64,000 nucleotides of DNA from Rhodococcoides fascians A44A (GTDB lineage: Bacteria; Actinomycetota; Actinomycetes; Mycobacteriales; Mycobacteriaceae): positions 2,330,877 to 2,394,876 of the forward strand of contig NZ_JMEX01000008.1 of assembly GCF_000760735.1 (NCBI RefSeq). Reading direction: 5' to 3'. The notes under the pieces were generated by a model. The model was given only the letters and a program-made list of their open reading frames with translations. It searched no databases and was not told the origin of the DNA. The position numbers and the translations under genes were made by a program. Positions 9,334 to 18,855 of the stretch are shown piece by piece. Positions within the stretch are counted from its first letter, which is position 1, and every line of letters begins with the position of its first letter.

Positions 9334-10065
9334 TCAGCCCACGACGGCGACTACGTGCTCGGCGATCTTGTGGTGGCCGGCGTCGTTGGGGTGCAAGCCG
9401 TCTGCCACCACCAGGTCCGGGTGACCGGACAACGGTTCACCGATGTCCAGGTATTTCACCGACGCACCCTCGGCAGCTCGTCGTATGCTGTCGATGATTG
9501 CGGCGAACTCCGCTGGGATGTCCGTCGCCTCCCAGATCGGGCTGACCACTACAAGCTCGGCGTCTGGGGCTGCCGAGCGTAATTGCCCGTACAGCGCTGC
9601 GGCTGCCATGCCGATCTCGGGCGGGCCGCTGGTGAGGTGATCGTTCCTACCCCCGGAGACCACGATGATGTCGGGTTGTGCCGCGCGGACCGACTCGACC
9701 TTGGTCGCGTAATCCGTTGGTTGTCCCAGATAAGAGGTCGTGTAACCGGTGCCACCGACGGCAAGGTTCATTTCCGACCATCCCAGGGCCGCCGATGCCA
9801 ACGTGGTCCACCGCGTGCCGGCTGAGGACGCGCCGATTCCCTGACCGTAGGAATCACCGATGAACGCCACCACGGGCACGGACGTGGGAACGTCCGGTAC
9901 CCCGGCAGACGGGCCATTGCCCTGACCCAGATGTTCGTACATCGAGCCGATCGACCAGCCGGCGATGCCGCTGACGATCAACACGAGCAACGACACCAAC
10001 ACGCAGGCGACGACGCTCGGTCGTCGCCTGGTCCGGCGCTTCGGAAGATCTTCGCTGCTGTTCAT
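9334..10065 (-). CDS. Membrane-anchored SGNH/GDSL hydrolase
   Basis: A secreted or membrane-tethered esterase, likely an O-deacylase or acyltransferase acting on surface glycan. The 243 aa protein has a basic N-terminus (KRRTRRRP), one membrane helix (about residues 17-38), then the SGNH domain: block I FIGDSYGQG with the nucleophile Ser, block III GGRNDH, and block V DGLHPNDAGHH with the catalytic Asp and His. ATG 10065 is preceded by a G-rich ribosome-binding site. It lies 20 bases downstream of a lipoprotein with the same fold but without the catalytic residues. Confidence 0.85.
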   Translation of the reverse strand: MNSSEDLPKRRTRRRPSVVACVLVSLLVLIVSGIAGWSIGSMYEHLGQGNGPSAGVPDVPTSVPVVAFIGDSYGQGIGASSAGTRWTTLASAALGWSEMNLAVGGTGYTTSYLGQPTDYATKVESVRAAQPDIIVVSGGRNDHLTSGPPEIGMAAAALYGQLRSAAPDAELVVVSPIWEATDIPAEFAAIIDSIRRAAEGASVKYLDIGEPLSGHPDLVVADGLHPNDAGHHKIAEHVVAVVG

Positions 10066-10085
10066 GTCCCCCCGGTCGCTCGACG

Positions 10086-10874
10086 CTATTGGCTTGGCAC
10101 CGTGATGTCGGAGGTCAGGCTGTCGGCGACCACCGATGCCCAGATGCGCTGGCCTTCCGTATTCGCATAGCGGTCCACGCCGTCGTACACGTCGGGTGCT
10201 TCGCTCAGGGCCGTCGCCACGTCGATGGTCTGAAACTCGTTCTTCCGGCTCGATATGTCCAGGTCCCGGGTATTGGCGCGTTGCTGATCGCTCTGAGCTT
10301 CGGGCTGACTTGGTGCGGGCTGCAGGATCGAGACGACAGATGCCCCCGGATTCTGGTCTCGGAGGACACGCATCAGAGGTATCGACTCCTGGGCGAGCAT
10401 GGCCGGTCCGATGTCGAGCCCGTTGTTCACCAGCACCAGGTCGATCTCGGCAGGTGGTCGCATCTGGGGCAGCACGTCGTTGATGAAGTCGATGTTGCGG
10501 GAGACCGAGGCGTTCCACAATGTGATGGGCTGCCCGGCGCCGTCGGCCACATGAATAGCGGGTTCGATGTATCCCTCGCCCGCCAGTACGTCCCATTCGC
10601 GGATATCGGCGGGACGCCCCGACGTCTGCGCGAGGGACTGAATCGTCAGGTAGACCCAGCCGCCCAGCGACGCGCCCGTACCGTCTCCCACGAGATAGAT
10701 ATCGAGCGGGGCGTCGGTTGCGGCGAGACGAGAGGCGAAGGTTTGCGTCGGTTCAGCGGTAGAAGTCGCTGCCGTCGTCGACTGATAATCGTCGGACGCA
10801 GTGCTGCATCCCGGCATCGCGGCGGCAGCAAGGAGGGCGACACATGCTGCCGCCCACCGAACATTCCGGGTCAC
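10086..10874 (-). CDS. SGNH-like lipoprotein, catalytic residues apparently lost
   Basis: A 262 aa protein with a lipoprotein signal (VRWAAACVALLAAAAMPGC) whose lipobox Cys is at about residue 23. The body resembles an SGNH hydrolase, but block I reads YLVGDGTGAS (Gly where Ser should be), block III reads VNNGLD, and the C-terminal DGVDRYANTEG lacks the DxxH pair. It is therefore more likely a binding or accessory protein than an enzyme. GTG 10874 is chosen for its near-consensus AAGGAGGT seven bases upstream and because it begins the signal peptide directly. It sits between the polymerase gene and the active SGNH gene on one strand. Confidence 0.75.
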   Translation of the reverse strand: MTRNVRWAAACVALLAAAAMPGCSTASDDYQSTTAATSTAEPTQTFASRLAATDAPLDIYLVGDGTGASLGGWVYLTIQSLAQTSGRPADIREWDVLAGEGYIEPAIHVADGAGQPITLWNASVSRNIDFINDVLPQMRPPAEIDLVLVNNGLDIGPAMLAQESIPLMRVLRDQNPGASVVSILQPAPSQPEAQSDQQRANTRDLDISSRKNEFQTIDVATALSEAPDVYDGVDRYANTEGQRIWASVVADSLTSDITVPSQ

Positions 10875-10905
10875 TGTGGAGACCTCCTTGCAAGGGAGCA
10901 CGTGT

Positions 10906-12297
10906 TCACGACGGGACCAGCCTGTGCCGGCGACGGTGGGCACCGCGAGCAGATCGCTTCGATTTTCGCAGAGGCACAGTTGTCCCCACGAGAGATGCAT
11001 TGACGACGAGCGCTATGAGAGTCCAGGGAAATGCGAACCAGATGATGTTGGTGATCGACGTGCAGACGGCAAGTGCGACGAAGAGAGGAACTGCCCGCCA
11101 CTTGTTCTTCACTGCCAGGAACAGGCTGGTGGCGAGGACCAGGAAGAAGATGGTGCCAACGATTCCGACGTCGTAGAGAACGGCCAGCCACATCGAGCTC
11201 AGGTACGCCGCAGCGACGAAGGTGGGATCTACCGGATTGAACTGGGGGAACGAGTTCAACCCGGTTCCGAACAGCACGCCCCAATCTCGTGTCGCAATCT
11301 GAGTGAGCGCGTCGTTCCACAGCTGCACCCGGTAAGCGCCGGTTCCTGTCTGAATGTCCACGACATGGACCACTCGCCACAGGAATGTGTCCTGGTCGCC
11401 GACCGAGTAGTAGATTTCTTGCAGGTAGAAGGCAGCAAGCGCGGCCGCGAGCAATGAACTGAATACTGTGACAGGCTGTTTCGTCACGTTGCGCGCAGCC
11501 CAGAAAAGCAGGATGAATCCCAGGGCAACCCAGGCAGCACGGGTCGAGGTGAGGATCAGCGCGATCACGATCGGGACCGACATCGCAAAGACTTGCCGTG
11601 TGACCACCTTGGCGTCGTCGGCAAAGTAGTACAGCACTCCGATCCAGCCGACACACAGACTGCCCATGATGTTGTATTCGAAAGCCAGTCCGCTGACCCG
11701 GCGTGAGGGATCGACGAGGAAGTACAGGATGCTCGCGACGGAGATCGTGCAGAGAATGACGGAGCCCCACAAGATGGTCGTCCTGATATCGATGTTCACC
11801 GATGCCAGTGGAATCATGGCCAGTAGCGCAACGATCAACTGCACGCCCATCCGCAAGCTCGCGCCGGCCTCGGGGGCAACCAGCAGACTCGACAAGAGAC
11901 CTGTTGCCACCAGGCCCGCCGCGCCTATGTACACGCCCCCGGGCACCGGACGGCGAGCCGCCGAGGTGCCGTCGCGTCGCGAGTGGGCGTACAGAGCGAG
12001 AACGAAAATCGGTGCTGCGAAGTACTCCGGCCGCACTGTCAGGCCCGAAACCGTGGTTTGAAGGCCGCTGGAGCAGATCGCCAAGAAGTACAGGGCCCAG
12101 GCCCATCGGATATCGGACAGCGACACCGCGACGGCTACGCCCACCACGATGATGGACGCGACGACAGTGACCAGAAACGTCTCGGCCAGAGTCGCGTAGG
12201 AGACCACGAATGCGATCGCAACGAACGCAAACAGCTCCCGCAATGACCCTTCGACGGGCAAAGATCTCCAGCGCCGAGCCATGGGGCGGCCGGTCAA
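10906..12297 (-). CDS. O-antigen polymerase/ligase family membrane protein (second Wzy-like)
   Basis: A second candidate polymerase: 463 aa, about 11-12 membrane helices, a long outer loop containing YRVQLWNDALTQIATRDWG and LFGTGLNSFPQFNP, which fits the GxGxxxF part of Wzy_C. TTG 12297 overlaps the stop of the kinase gene by four bases (TTGA). ATG 12282 (MARRW) is the alternative and neither has a clear ribosome-binding site. Its direct coupling to a chain-length kinase supports a polymerase role. GC-rich, unlike the 5.9 kb polymerase. Confidence 0.8.
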   Translation of the reverse strand: MTGRPMARRWRSLPVEGSLRELFAFVAIAFVVSYATLAETFLVTVVASIIVVGVAVAVSLSDIRWAWALYFLAICSSGLQTTVSGLTVRPEYFAAPIFVLALYAHSRRDGTSAARRPVPGGVYIGAAGLVATGLLSSLLVAPEAGASLRMGVQLIVALLAMIPLASVNIDIRTTILWGSVILCTISVASILYFLVDPSRRVSGLAFEYNIMGSLCVGWIGVLYYFADDAKVVTRQVFAMSVPIVIALILTSTRAAWVALGFILLFWAARNVTKQPVTVFSSLLAAALAAFYLQEIYYSVGDQDTFLWRVVHVVDIQTGTGAYRVQLWNDALTQIATRDWGVLFGTGLNSFPQFNPVDPTFVAAAYLSSMWLAVLYDVGIVGTIFFLVLATSLFLAVKNKWRAVPLFVALAVCTSITNIIWFAFPWTLIALVVNASLVGTTVPLRKSKRSARGAHRRRHRLVPS

Positions 12298-13700
12298 CGA
12301 AGATGCTTGCGTGCGGCGGCGGTCGGGACGGGGGCATCCTTGGGCGGCTGCGCCGGTTGCGGCGCGTCGTATCCGTACCGCGAGCCCGGACGGCTCGACG
12401 TCGGTATCACCGTCATCACGACCCCGAGCAACGCTGCGCCGACGGTCTCCAGAGTCGCGGCGGCACGGGAGACTTCATCCTTGGTCGTGTGCCCGTAGCG
12501 CGTCACGAGTATCGCGCCATCACACTGCGTTGCAAGCACGGTGGCATCGGTGACCGGTAGCACCGGCGGGGAATCCACGACGACATAGTCGAATGCCCGC
12601 TGCAGGTCTTTGAGCAGTGACTGCGCAGCTGAACTACCCAATAATTCACTGGGATTCGGCGGTGGTGGCCCGGCTGCGACGGCCCACACGTTCTCGTATC
12701 CCGACGCCTGAACAACCTCGTCGACTTTGGCGTCGTGTGAGATGACCGAGCTGACGCCGACCGCGGGCACGATGCCGAGGTAATCGGCAATCCGTGGACG
12801 CCGAAGATCGGCGTCGACTATGACGACGCGATTGCCCATCTCGGCAAGCGACAATGCCAGATTAACCGCCGTGGTCGATTTGCCCTCTCCCGGAATAGCA
12901 CTGGTGATGAGGAGCATCCGCGGGGGGTTGTCGACGGCGAGGAACTTGAGATTGATCCTCAGTTCCCGGTAGGCCTCTGCGACGGGTGCAGTGGACGTGC
13001 CGAAGTCGATCGGAGCATTGTCCTTGACCTGCTTGTCGTACGGAACGTTGCCGACCAGGACGCTGTCTGTCAGCTCTTGCAGAACGGCGGCGTCCTTGAC
13101 GGTGTTGTCGAAGCGGTCGCGGATCAGCGCGCCGATGACGCCGAGGAGGAAACCGGCAGTGATCCCGAGCGCGACGTTGCGCACCTTCTTCGGTGAGATC
13201 GGCTGCGTCGGCAGCTCGGCCTGTTCGGCGACCGCGACCGTCGCGCTGGCCGTGCCTCCGTCCGATGGAGTTTCGAGTTCGCTCACCAGCGTAGGGAACT
13301 GTGCGCCGATGGAATTTGCGATGTCACGGGCACGTTCGGGTGACGTGTCGTTGACAGCGGCATCCAGCAGCACCGAGTTCGGCTTGGACGTCGCCAGTAT
13401 CTGCGCCGACAGTTCGTTCGGACTGACCCCGAGGCCGAGCTGATCGATCACGCGCTCCGAAAGGGCGCGTCCGGACAGCAGATCGGTATAGGAGACAACA
13501 CGCTGCTGTGAAGCGAGGTTGCTCTGATAGACGTCGCTCGCTGATATCGCAGCTGTGGATACGAAGAAGCGAGTCGATGCCTGGTACACGGGCGTGGCCA
13601 GCAGCGAATACAGAAGGGCCGCGATAGCGCCGACGAGCGTGGTCGCCACGATCGTCAACCACCGGGATCGTAGGGCCAGCGCATACTCACGAACGCCCAC
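12294..13700 (-). CDS. Wzz-type chain-length protein fused to CpsD/CapB tyrosine kinase
   Basis: Controls polymer length and export. The 468 aa protein has a Wzz domain framed by two membrane helices (about residues 15-36 and 175-193), then a BY-kinase P-loop domain with Walker A SAIPGEGKST (about 267-276), Walker A' VVIVDADLRRP and Walker B DYVVVDSPP. The C-terminus is Pro/Ala-rich with only two Tyr in GSRYGYDA, in contrast to the tyrosine cluster of the paralogue at 51.9 kb. GTG 13700 is preferred over ATG 13715 because AGGAGA sits 5 bases before it. It heads a leftward operon with the polymerase and SGNH proteins. Confidence 0.9.
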   Translation of the reverse strand: MGVREYALALRSRWLTIVATTLVGAIAALLYSLLATPVYQASTRFFVSTAAISASDVYQSNLASQQRVVSYTDLLSGRALSERVIDQLGLGVSPNELSAQILATSKPNSVLLDAAVNDTSPERARDIANSIGAQFPTLVSELETPSDGGTASATVAVAEQAELPTQPISPKKVRNVALGITAGFLLGVIGALIRDRFDNTVKDAAVLQELTDSVLVGNVPYDKQVKDNAPIDFGTSTAPVAEAYRELRINLKFLAVDNPPRMLLITSAIPGEGKSTTAVNLALSLAEMGNRVVIVDADLRRPRIADYLGIVPAVGVSSVISHDAKVDEVVQASGYENVWAVAAGPPPPNPSELLGSSAAQSLLKDLQRAFDYVVVDSPPVLPVTDATVLATQCDGAILVTRYGHTTKDEVSRAAATLETVGAALLGVVMTVIPTSSRPGSRYGYDAPQPAQPPKDAPVPTAAARKHLR

Positions 13701-13952
13701 TGGCTGTCTCCTCATCTTCTGCGATCACGCTCGACGGTGACCGAAACGAAAGAGCTGACGGCCCGCGTAATGTACACGCCGCCGCCGTACGTGTTCGAGA
13801 CTGCTTGATCAATGTACTGGCGGCACAACGGAAACTTCTACAAAAGCGAATATCGTCCTCTGCAGAACAATGGTTTGTGACGACAATTTCACGGGTGTTC
13901 AATACATTCGACGAATTGCGTCGATGCAAACCGGATAAGCGATCGGTTTCGG

Positions 13953-15113
13953 TCATTGTGTCACTCCCAAATCGCTCAACGCGTCGACTCGGCTCGGTGA
14001 CCGAGCGAGTAATGGGCGCGCGGCAATGCACGCGCCGACGGTCGACAGAACGGTCGCGACGAAGATGGCAGCGATGTTGGCGGCGTACCACTCCTCGAGT
14101 TGTGTCAGCACTTCAGGCTTGAGGGCGAAGGACACACGAGTCGGAAGAACCACGAACACGGCCGGGACAGCGAGTCCGCAGGCAATCAGCAGCGTGCGGT
14201 GGGTGCATTTCGACAGCACCACGGCAGTGATCGGGAGTGTGGCGGGCAGAGCGAACACCAGCAGTCGAGAAGTATCCGTCGCCAACGGCAACGACGCGAG
14301 CGCGATCACGACAACCGTCGCGAAGTACTGAGCTGGCCCACTCGAGCGTAGCTCCTGGACTGCTTTCGATTTGTGCGACGACCGAGCAATGTACAGACCG
14401 AGAGAGCTGATACCTGCGAGGATCAGCACCCATCCGGCGCCGAAGCCGAACCAACCTTTGACGACGATGCCGAACCCTGGTTCGGGGAACAGGGCCGACC
14501 CGGGCGGTGAACTGTGAATCCCGTACGCGAGGAGTGCGCACGACGCCACGGCGCCGATCGAGAACAAGGCCCACTGACGCCGAAAGAGGAGAAGGACTAG
14601 AAAGCCGATCACTACCTCCTTCACCGTCACGCCGGTGAGGATCAGGGCCAGCATGGGCAGGTCTCGGTGACGGAGGTAGCAGAAACCGATCAGCGCGATG
14701 ACGAGCAATCCAGCCGAGTCCAAGAGATACGGGTTCTGAAAAAGCAGGGTGTAGGCGGCGCCGGTCGCAGTGAACAACCACGCTGCAGCCACCGCGCGGT
14801 ACGAGCCGGACAGCTTGGCTGCGCTGTAGGTGATCAGAGTCGTTGCCGCGAAAGCGAACACGTAGTTGAGCACTCTGAGTACCGTCGTCGCCGAATCTCC
14901 GAACAGGGAGGAAATCCACGGTATCGACCATCGCCCACCCCACGGGTACTCGACCTCTCCACCGTTCGCCATCGTGATGTACCGCAGCGCATCCGAGCTG
15001 TCCACTCCGAACCACGGATCCAGCGCGCCGGCATGGCGAGCCGGGATCAACAGGAACGCAGCCACCATTACGGCCGTCGCGACCACGGTTGCCGGCAGCG
15101 CGCGGGTGATCAT
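13953..15113 (-). CDS. Polytopic membrane protein, function unknown
   Basis: A 386 aa protein with about ten membrane helices. After the first helix comes an outer loop with DPWFGVDSSDALRYITMANG, acidic/aromatic in the style of GT-C glycosyltransferases, but I cannot match a named family. ATG 15113 overlaps the TGA of the upstream acyltransferase by four bases, so the two are translated together. A GT-C-like transferase or a transporter-like accessory for the acylated glycan are the reasonable ideas. Confidence 0.7.
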   Translation of the reverse strand: MITRALPATVVATAVMVAAFLLIPARHAGALDPWFGVDSSDALRYITMANGGEVEYPWGGRWSIPWISSLFGDSATTVLRVLNYVFAFAATTLITYSAAKLSGSYRAVAAAWLFTATGAAYTLLFQNPYLLDSAGLLVIALIGFCYLRHRDLPMLALILTGVTVKEVVIGFLVLLLFRRQWALFSIGAVASCALLAYGIHSSPPGSALFPEPGFGIVVKGWFGFGAGWVLILAGISSLGLYIARSSHKSKAVQELRSSGPAQYFATVVVIALASLPLATDTSRLLVFALPATLPITAVVLSKCTHRTLLIACGLAVPAVFVVLPTRVSFALKPEVLTQLEEWYAANIAAIFVATVLSTVGACIAARPLLARSPSRVDALSDLGVTQ

Positions 15114-17260
15114 GACGGGAGCAGGACTTCGGTCATGCGCGGTATCAAGTACCGCCCGTAGTTGGACGTGATATGGCCTGTGTCCCAACGTACGACGATG
15201 CCGGACACGAAAATCGGGCACGACGATCGGAAGCAGAACCACGGCCTCGTGTCGACGAAAGTTGCTCCGGTGGCCTTGGCTGCGGCTTCGTCGGCGTTTC
15301 GTTTGGTCGTCCAGTTGGGTGAAATCGGGCTGACGCAGTCCGACGGCGATGACACTCGCGTCGCACATTCGGTGACGGCCTTGCCGAACGGATCCGGGGC
15401 AAGGATCACGATGCGGGCGCCGCTTTCCGCCACCTGATCGATCAGACCTGTCCGTGCCTTCATCCAAGCCTGGGGTGATCCTGGTTCGTCGACCAGTCGC
15501 TCGATGCCGTACTCCATGTCCGAGATGATCAACAGAGTTGGCCTGGCAGTGTTTATCTGCTCTACGACGGTGTCGCGGCTGTCGTTGCACTTCTGCGAGT
15601 ACTCGGGATCTTCCTCGATGAGAATGTCCGCAGCGACGAACGGGCAGTTCGCCATTGCAAAACCGTGCACGCGATAGCCGTTGGGTTCCAACGCACCGCG
15701 AATCGCGGGCATCCACGACATCGAGACCGAGTCTCCCACCACGAACGCGGACTGAGGAGCAGCAGGATCTCCGAAGTTGCACAGGTCCAAGCTGATGTCC
15801 GGTGAGTCGATACACTTCATGTCCGGATTCATCTCCTCGGGAATGCCGCTCTCGATGTCGTCCAACGGCGGACTCAACGATGGGAACTCCGTTGCGGACA
15901 GGGCATCTTTGATTGCCACCTGAAGCGGGTCTTCGGCCCGAGCGTCGGACGCGGCGACGGGTGCTAGGACTGGGGGTGCTGCGTCGCTCGATACCACTAG
16001 AGCGGGCTGGTTGAAGACGGCAATGGACAACAAGATGAGGACAACCCCCAGGGCACCGACAACCACCACATGTGCATCGTGGTTCGAGCGAGAGCCTGCG
16101 CTCCGCCTACGGCCCCTGCCGTGCCGGACAGGCGCGAGGAAGGACGAACCCAGTATCGGCTTCTCCACGAGGTGGTAGGAAGCGACCGTCAGCACGGTCA
16201 TCAAGGAAATGGCCGTTACGTAGTACACGAGTCCCGGCGCCAGAACCGACTCGAGAAGGACGATCACGGGCCAGTGCCAGAGGTACAGCGAGTAGGAGAT
16301 TGCCCCGACGTACACGAAGGGTCGGAGCGTCAAGATCCAATTGGAGCGGACCGAACTGACGCCGATGCCCGCGGCCAAGACCAGACACGTCGATACGATC
16401 GGCAGCGCACCCGTCGGTGAAGGAAACGTAGACGCGGGATCGATGACGAAAGCGGATGCGACAATTCCGACAATGCCGAGTGCGCCCATGGCATTTCGAA
16501 TGATGCCGGGGAGTCGGGTGAGAAGCGATGCTCCGGCCGCGACGAGAGCGCCTGCGCCGAGTTCCCATGCCCTGGTGAATGTGGAGAAGTATGCGACAGT
16601 CGGTGCGCTGATGCTCTGGCGGTACGCCAACGCGAACGAACACGCAACGATGGCCGCAGCGAATGCGCACGTCAGGACTGCCAGTGACAACCTCGGGACA
16701 ATACGTTTGGTCGCCATCAACAATGCGACGATCAGGAGCGGCCAGACCAGGTAGAACTGCTCCTCCACCGCCAGCGACCAATAATGTTGCAGTGGCGACG
16801 GGGGCAGAGCGGACTGGAAGTAATCGGTTCCGACCGCTTCGAAATGCCAGTTGACCATGAAGAAGAGCGACCACCAGGCGTCCCCGACGACGTCTTCGAA
16901 TCGGCTGGTCAGGAGCAGCACGTACGAGGCGGTGACCGTAGTGCCGAGTACGAGCAACGATACGGGAAGAATGCGACGGGCTCGACGACGATAGAAGTTG
17001 GAGATCGAAACCCGACCGCTGCGGTTTCCCTCGCGAAGCAGGAGTCCGGTGATGAGAAAACCCGAAATGACGAAGAAGACGTCGACACCGATGAAACCCC
17101 CATGGGGCCAGCCGAAAAGGTGATCGAGGACCACCAGGACAACGGCAATCATGCGCAGTCCCTGTATATCGGCACGGTATCCGAAAGCGTTCCCTGTGTG
17201 AACGTCCGGACTTCGAGTCGTCTCCGCTTCCGGACCCCCGCGCCCTGCAAGCAGTGTCAT
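15110..17260 (-). CDS. Acyltransferase 3 with C-terminal SGNH domain (OafA-like)
   Basis: Bifunctional O-acyltransferase: the membrane domain passes an acyl group across and the extracytoplasmic SGNH domain transfers it to a glycan. The 716 aa protein shows DIQGLRMIAVVLVVLDHLF with the conserved R and H, FIGVDVFFVISGFLITG and RRARRILPVSLLVL in the first 140 residues, about ten or eleven helices, a linker, and an SGNH domain from about residue 485 with FVVGDSVSMSW (nucleophile Ser) and DTGHITSNYG (catalytic D and H). ATG 17260 follows GAGGA at six bases; the longer open frame to 17329 has no ribosome-binding site. Full family length. Confidence 0.92.
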   Translation of the reverse strand: MTLLAGRGGPEAETTRSPDVHTGNAFGYRADIQGLRMIAVVLVVLDHLFGWPHGGFIGVDVFFVISGFLITGLLLREGNRSGRVSISNFYRRRARRILPVSLLVLGTTVTASYVLLLTSRFEDVVGDAWWSLFFMVNWHFEAVGTDYFQSALPPSPLQHYWSLAVEEQFYLVWPLLIVALLMATKRIVPRLSLAVLTCAFAAAIVACSFALAYRQSISAPTVAYFSTFTRAWELGAGALVAAGASLLTRLPGIIRNAMGALGIVGIVASAFVIDPASTFPSPTGALPIVSTCLVLAAGIGVSSVRSNWILTLRPFVYVGAISYSLYLWHWPVIVLLESVLAPGLVYYVTAISLMTVLTVASYHLVEKPILGSSFLAPVRHGRGRRRSAGSRSNHDAHVVVVGALGVVLILLSIAVFNQPALVVSSDAAPPVLAPVAASDARAEDPLQVAIKDALSATEFPSLSPPLDDIESGIPEEMNPDMKCIDSPDISLDLCNFGDPAAPQSAFVVGDSVSMSWMPAIRGALEPNGYRVHGFAMANCPFVAADILIEEDPEYSQKCNDSRDTVVEQINTARPTLLIISDMEYGIERLVDEPGSPQAWMKARTGLIDQVAESGARIVILAPDPFGKAVTECATRVSSPSDCVSPISPNWTTKRNADEAAAKATGATFVDTRPWFCFRSSCPIFVSGIVVRWDTGHITSNYGRYLIPRMTEVLLPS

Positions 17261-17613
17261 TCGGTTCCTCGTGGGTAGTCGAGCGGTCGCTGACCTGACC
17301 GGACGGTATTTGCTGAACTCTAACCCCAATGGCCCTGCAATTCCTGCCAGTCGTGAGACTTGTTAGCTGCCCGAAATTCCCTGCGCGCGGGTGTTTCTGA
17401 ATTAAATCGACTGGTCATCGGGAGAAGGTATCGAATAACGGTCGGAAGGACGGAATCGTGGCTGTCGAACCTCCCAATCGTCGCTTCCGTTGACGCCCAT
17501 GCGATTTCCGACCCCGCGCGAACTCGTATCGAGGTGACGTTTGTGCCCCTCACAGTTACGGTATGGATCGGCGGCAAATGTTGTTCGTCTTCCGGATCGA
17601 CGAGGGGGGACTG
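17261..17613. other. Divergent intergenic region
   Basis: About 350 bases between the leftward acyltransferase operon and the rightward glycosyltransferase operon, so it should carry both promoters. No extra gene is visible. If the GT4 gene uses ATG 17563 the gap is 302 bases. Confidence 0.5.
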
Positions 17614-18855
17614 GTGGCGGGTCGCAATGCGGTGGTCGTGTCCGCCTTCGTCGTGCACCCGGACATGCCGAGCGAGCCGGGCGTCGGATGGCAATTTTTG
17701 CTGGCAACCCTCGAACACGCCGAAGCCGTCGACGCAGTTGTCGTGCTCGTCACCAACCGTCGGTCCGAGATCGCCTGTCGCGGCCGGGTTCCGGCCCGAT
17801 TCGCCGACCGATTCGAGGTAGTTGCCATCGACATTCCCCGAGCGCCCTCGTTCTTCCGCTGGCACGAACCACGCTTCACCCGCATCGAACACGAGATCTG
17901 GGTGCGTCTCGCCGGCCGCTGCATGCCGTCACTGGCACGGCGCTACAACGTTGTCTATACGCACCACGTCGTCTTCGCTACCGAACTGTTGTCCACACCG
18001 ATAACCCGATTACCCGCAGACGTGTTCAAGGTCTGGGGTCCGATCGGTGCTGGAGGAGTGGCCGCTGTGTTCCGCATCCGTCCACGGACCGCGACGTCGC
18101 TGCGGCAATTCTGTATGCAGGCGCTTCGGGACCTTCTGATCGCATTGCCGGCACGGCGCACAGCGAGTGGGTGTGACCTGGTGTTGGCTCAGAACGAGGC
18201 GGTCGTCGACGTGCTCGGATCGACGGGAACTCCGACGCGCATCTTCCCGAATGTAGTGGTTCCGCGCTCTGCCGAATCGGCCCGTAGCGTCGACCGTCGA
18301 GAGGGCCTGGACATTCTGTGCGTGGGACACCTCATCGCGCGTAAGCGGATCGACATAGCAATCGACGCCCTTCTCGCACCGACGCTTGCATCAGCGACCC
18401 TGCACATCGTCGGACAGACGAGCACCCCACATGCTGCTGCCCTGCGTGCCCAGTGCGAGCGGACGGGCGTGCTGGGCCGCGTGGTGTTCCACGGCGGTAT
18501 CGAACACTCGGAGGTGCTGGCAATGATGGCAGGAATGAGCGTGCTCCTGCACCCCTCCGGACGAGAAGGTGCCAGCGGGGTCGTGGGCGAAGCAACGTCG
18601 CAAGGACTCCCCGTCGTGTGCTTCACCGGCACCGGAGCGGCATCCGTCTTGCAGTTTGCAAGGACCTCCGGGATCGCTCTGCAGGCTCGGGCGGGTACGA
18701 GCCGCGAAGAAATCGCAGCAGCCGTCGTGGACGCTGCTGCGATGCCGCGACGCGAGTCGGCGGTCTGGAGTACATCGCGTTTCGTCGACCTCGCCGCACA
18801 GCTGTGGGACGAAGGAATCGAGCATCGGTCAACCCGTCGGGTCGGAGCGTCATGA
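17614..18855 (+). CDS. Glycosyltransferase family 4 (GT-B)
   Basis: A retaining GT-B transferase for repeat-unit synthesis. The C-terminal half shows LDILCVGHLIARKRIDIAIDA, VVFHGGIEHSEVLAMM and SGREGASGVVGEATSQGLPV, the EX7E-like donor site. The N-terminal half begins NAVVVSAFVVHPDMPSEPG and carries no signal. GTG 17614 (413 aa) is chosen because GAGGGGGG lies just upstream; in-frame ATGs at 17563 and 17578 lack such a site. The stop overlaps the next ATG (ATGA). First gene of a five-gene rightward operon. Confidence 0.82.
   Translation: MAGRNAVVVSAFVVHPDMPSEPGVGWQFLLATLEHAEAVDAVVVLVTNRRSEIACRGRVPARFADRFEVVAIDIPRAPSFFRWHEPRFTRIEHEIWVRLAGRCMPSLARRYNVVYTHHVVFATELLSTPITRLPADVFKVWGPIGAGGVAAVFRIRPRTATSLRQFCMQALRDLLIALPARRTASGCDLVLAQNEAVVDVLGSTGTPTRIFPNVVVPRSAESARSVDRREGLDILCVGHLIARKRIDIAIDALLAPTLASATLHIVGQTSTPHAAALRAQCERTGVLGRVVFHGGIEHSEVLAMMAGMSVLLHPSGREGASGVVGEATSQGLPVVCFTGTGAASVLQFARTSGIALQARAGTSREEIAAAVVDAAAMPRRESAVWSTSRFVDLAAQLWDEGIEHRSTRRVGAS

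Noticed and set aside
10066..10596. Long N-terminal extension of the SGNH hydrolase frame
   Set aside because: It overlaps the real lipoprotein gene in another frame and is Arg/His-rich, typical of an antisense or shifted-frame artefact in GC-rich DNA.
10089..11003. 304-codon rightward open frame opposite the lipoprotein
   Set aside because: Mirror frame of a well-supported gene with lipobox and strong ribosome-binding site; composition is His/Arg-rich and without motifs.
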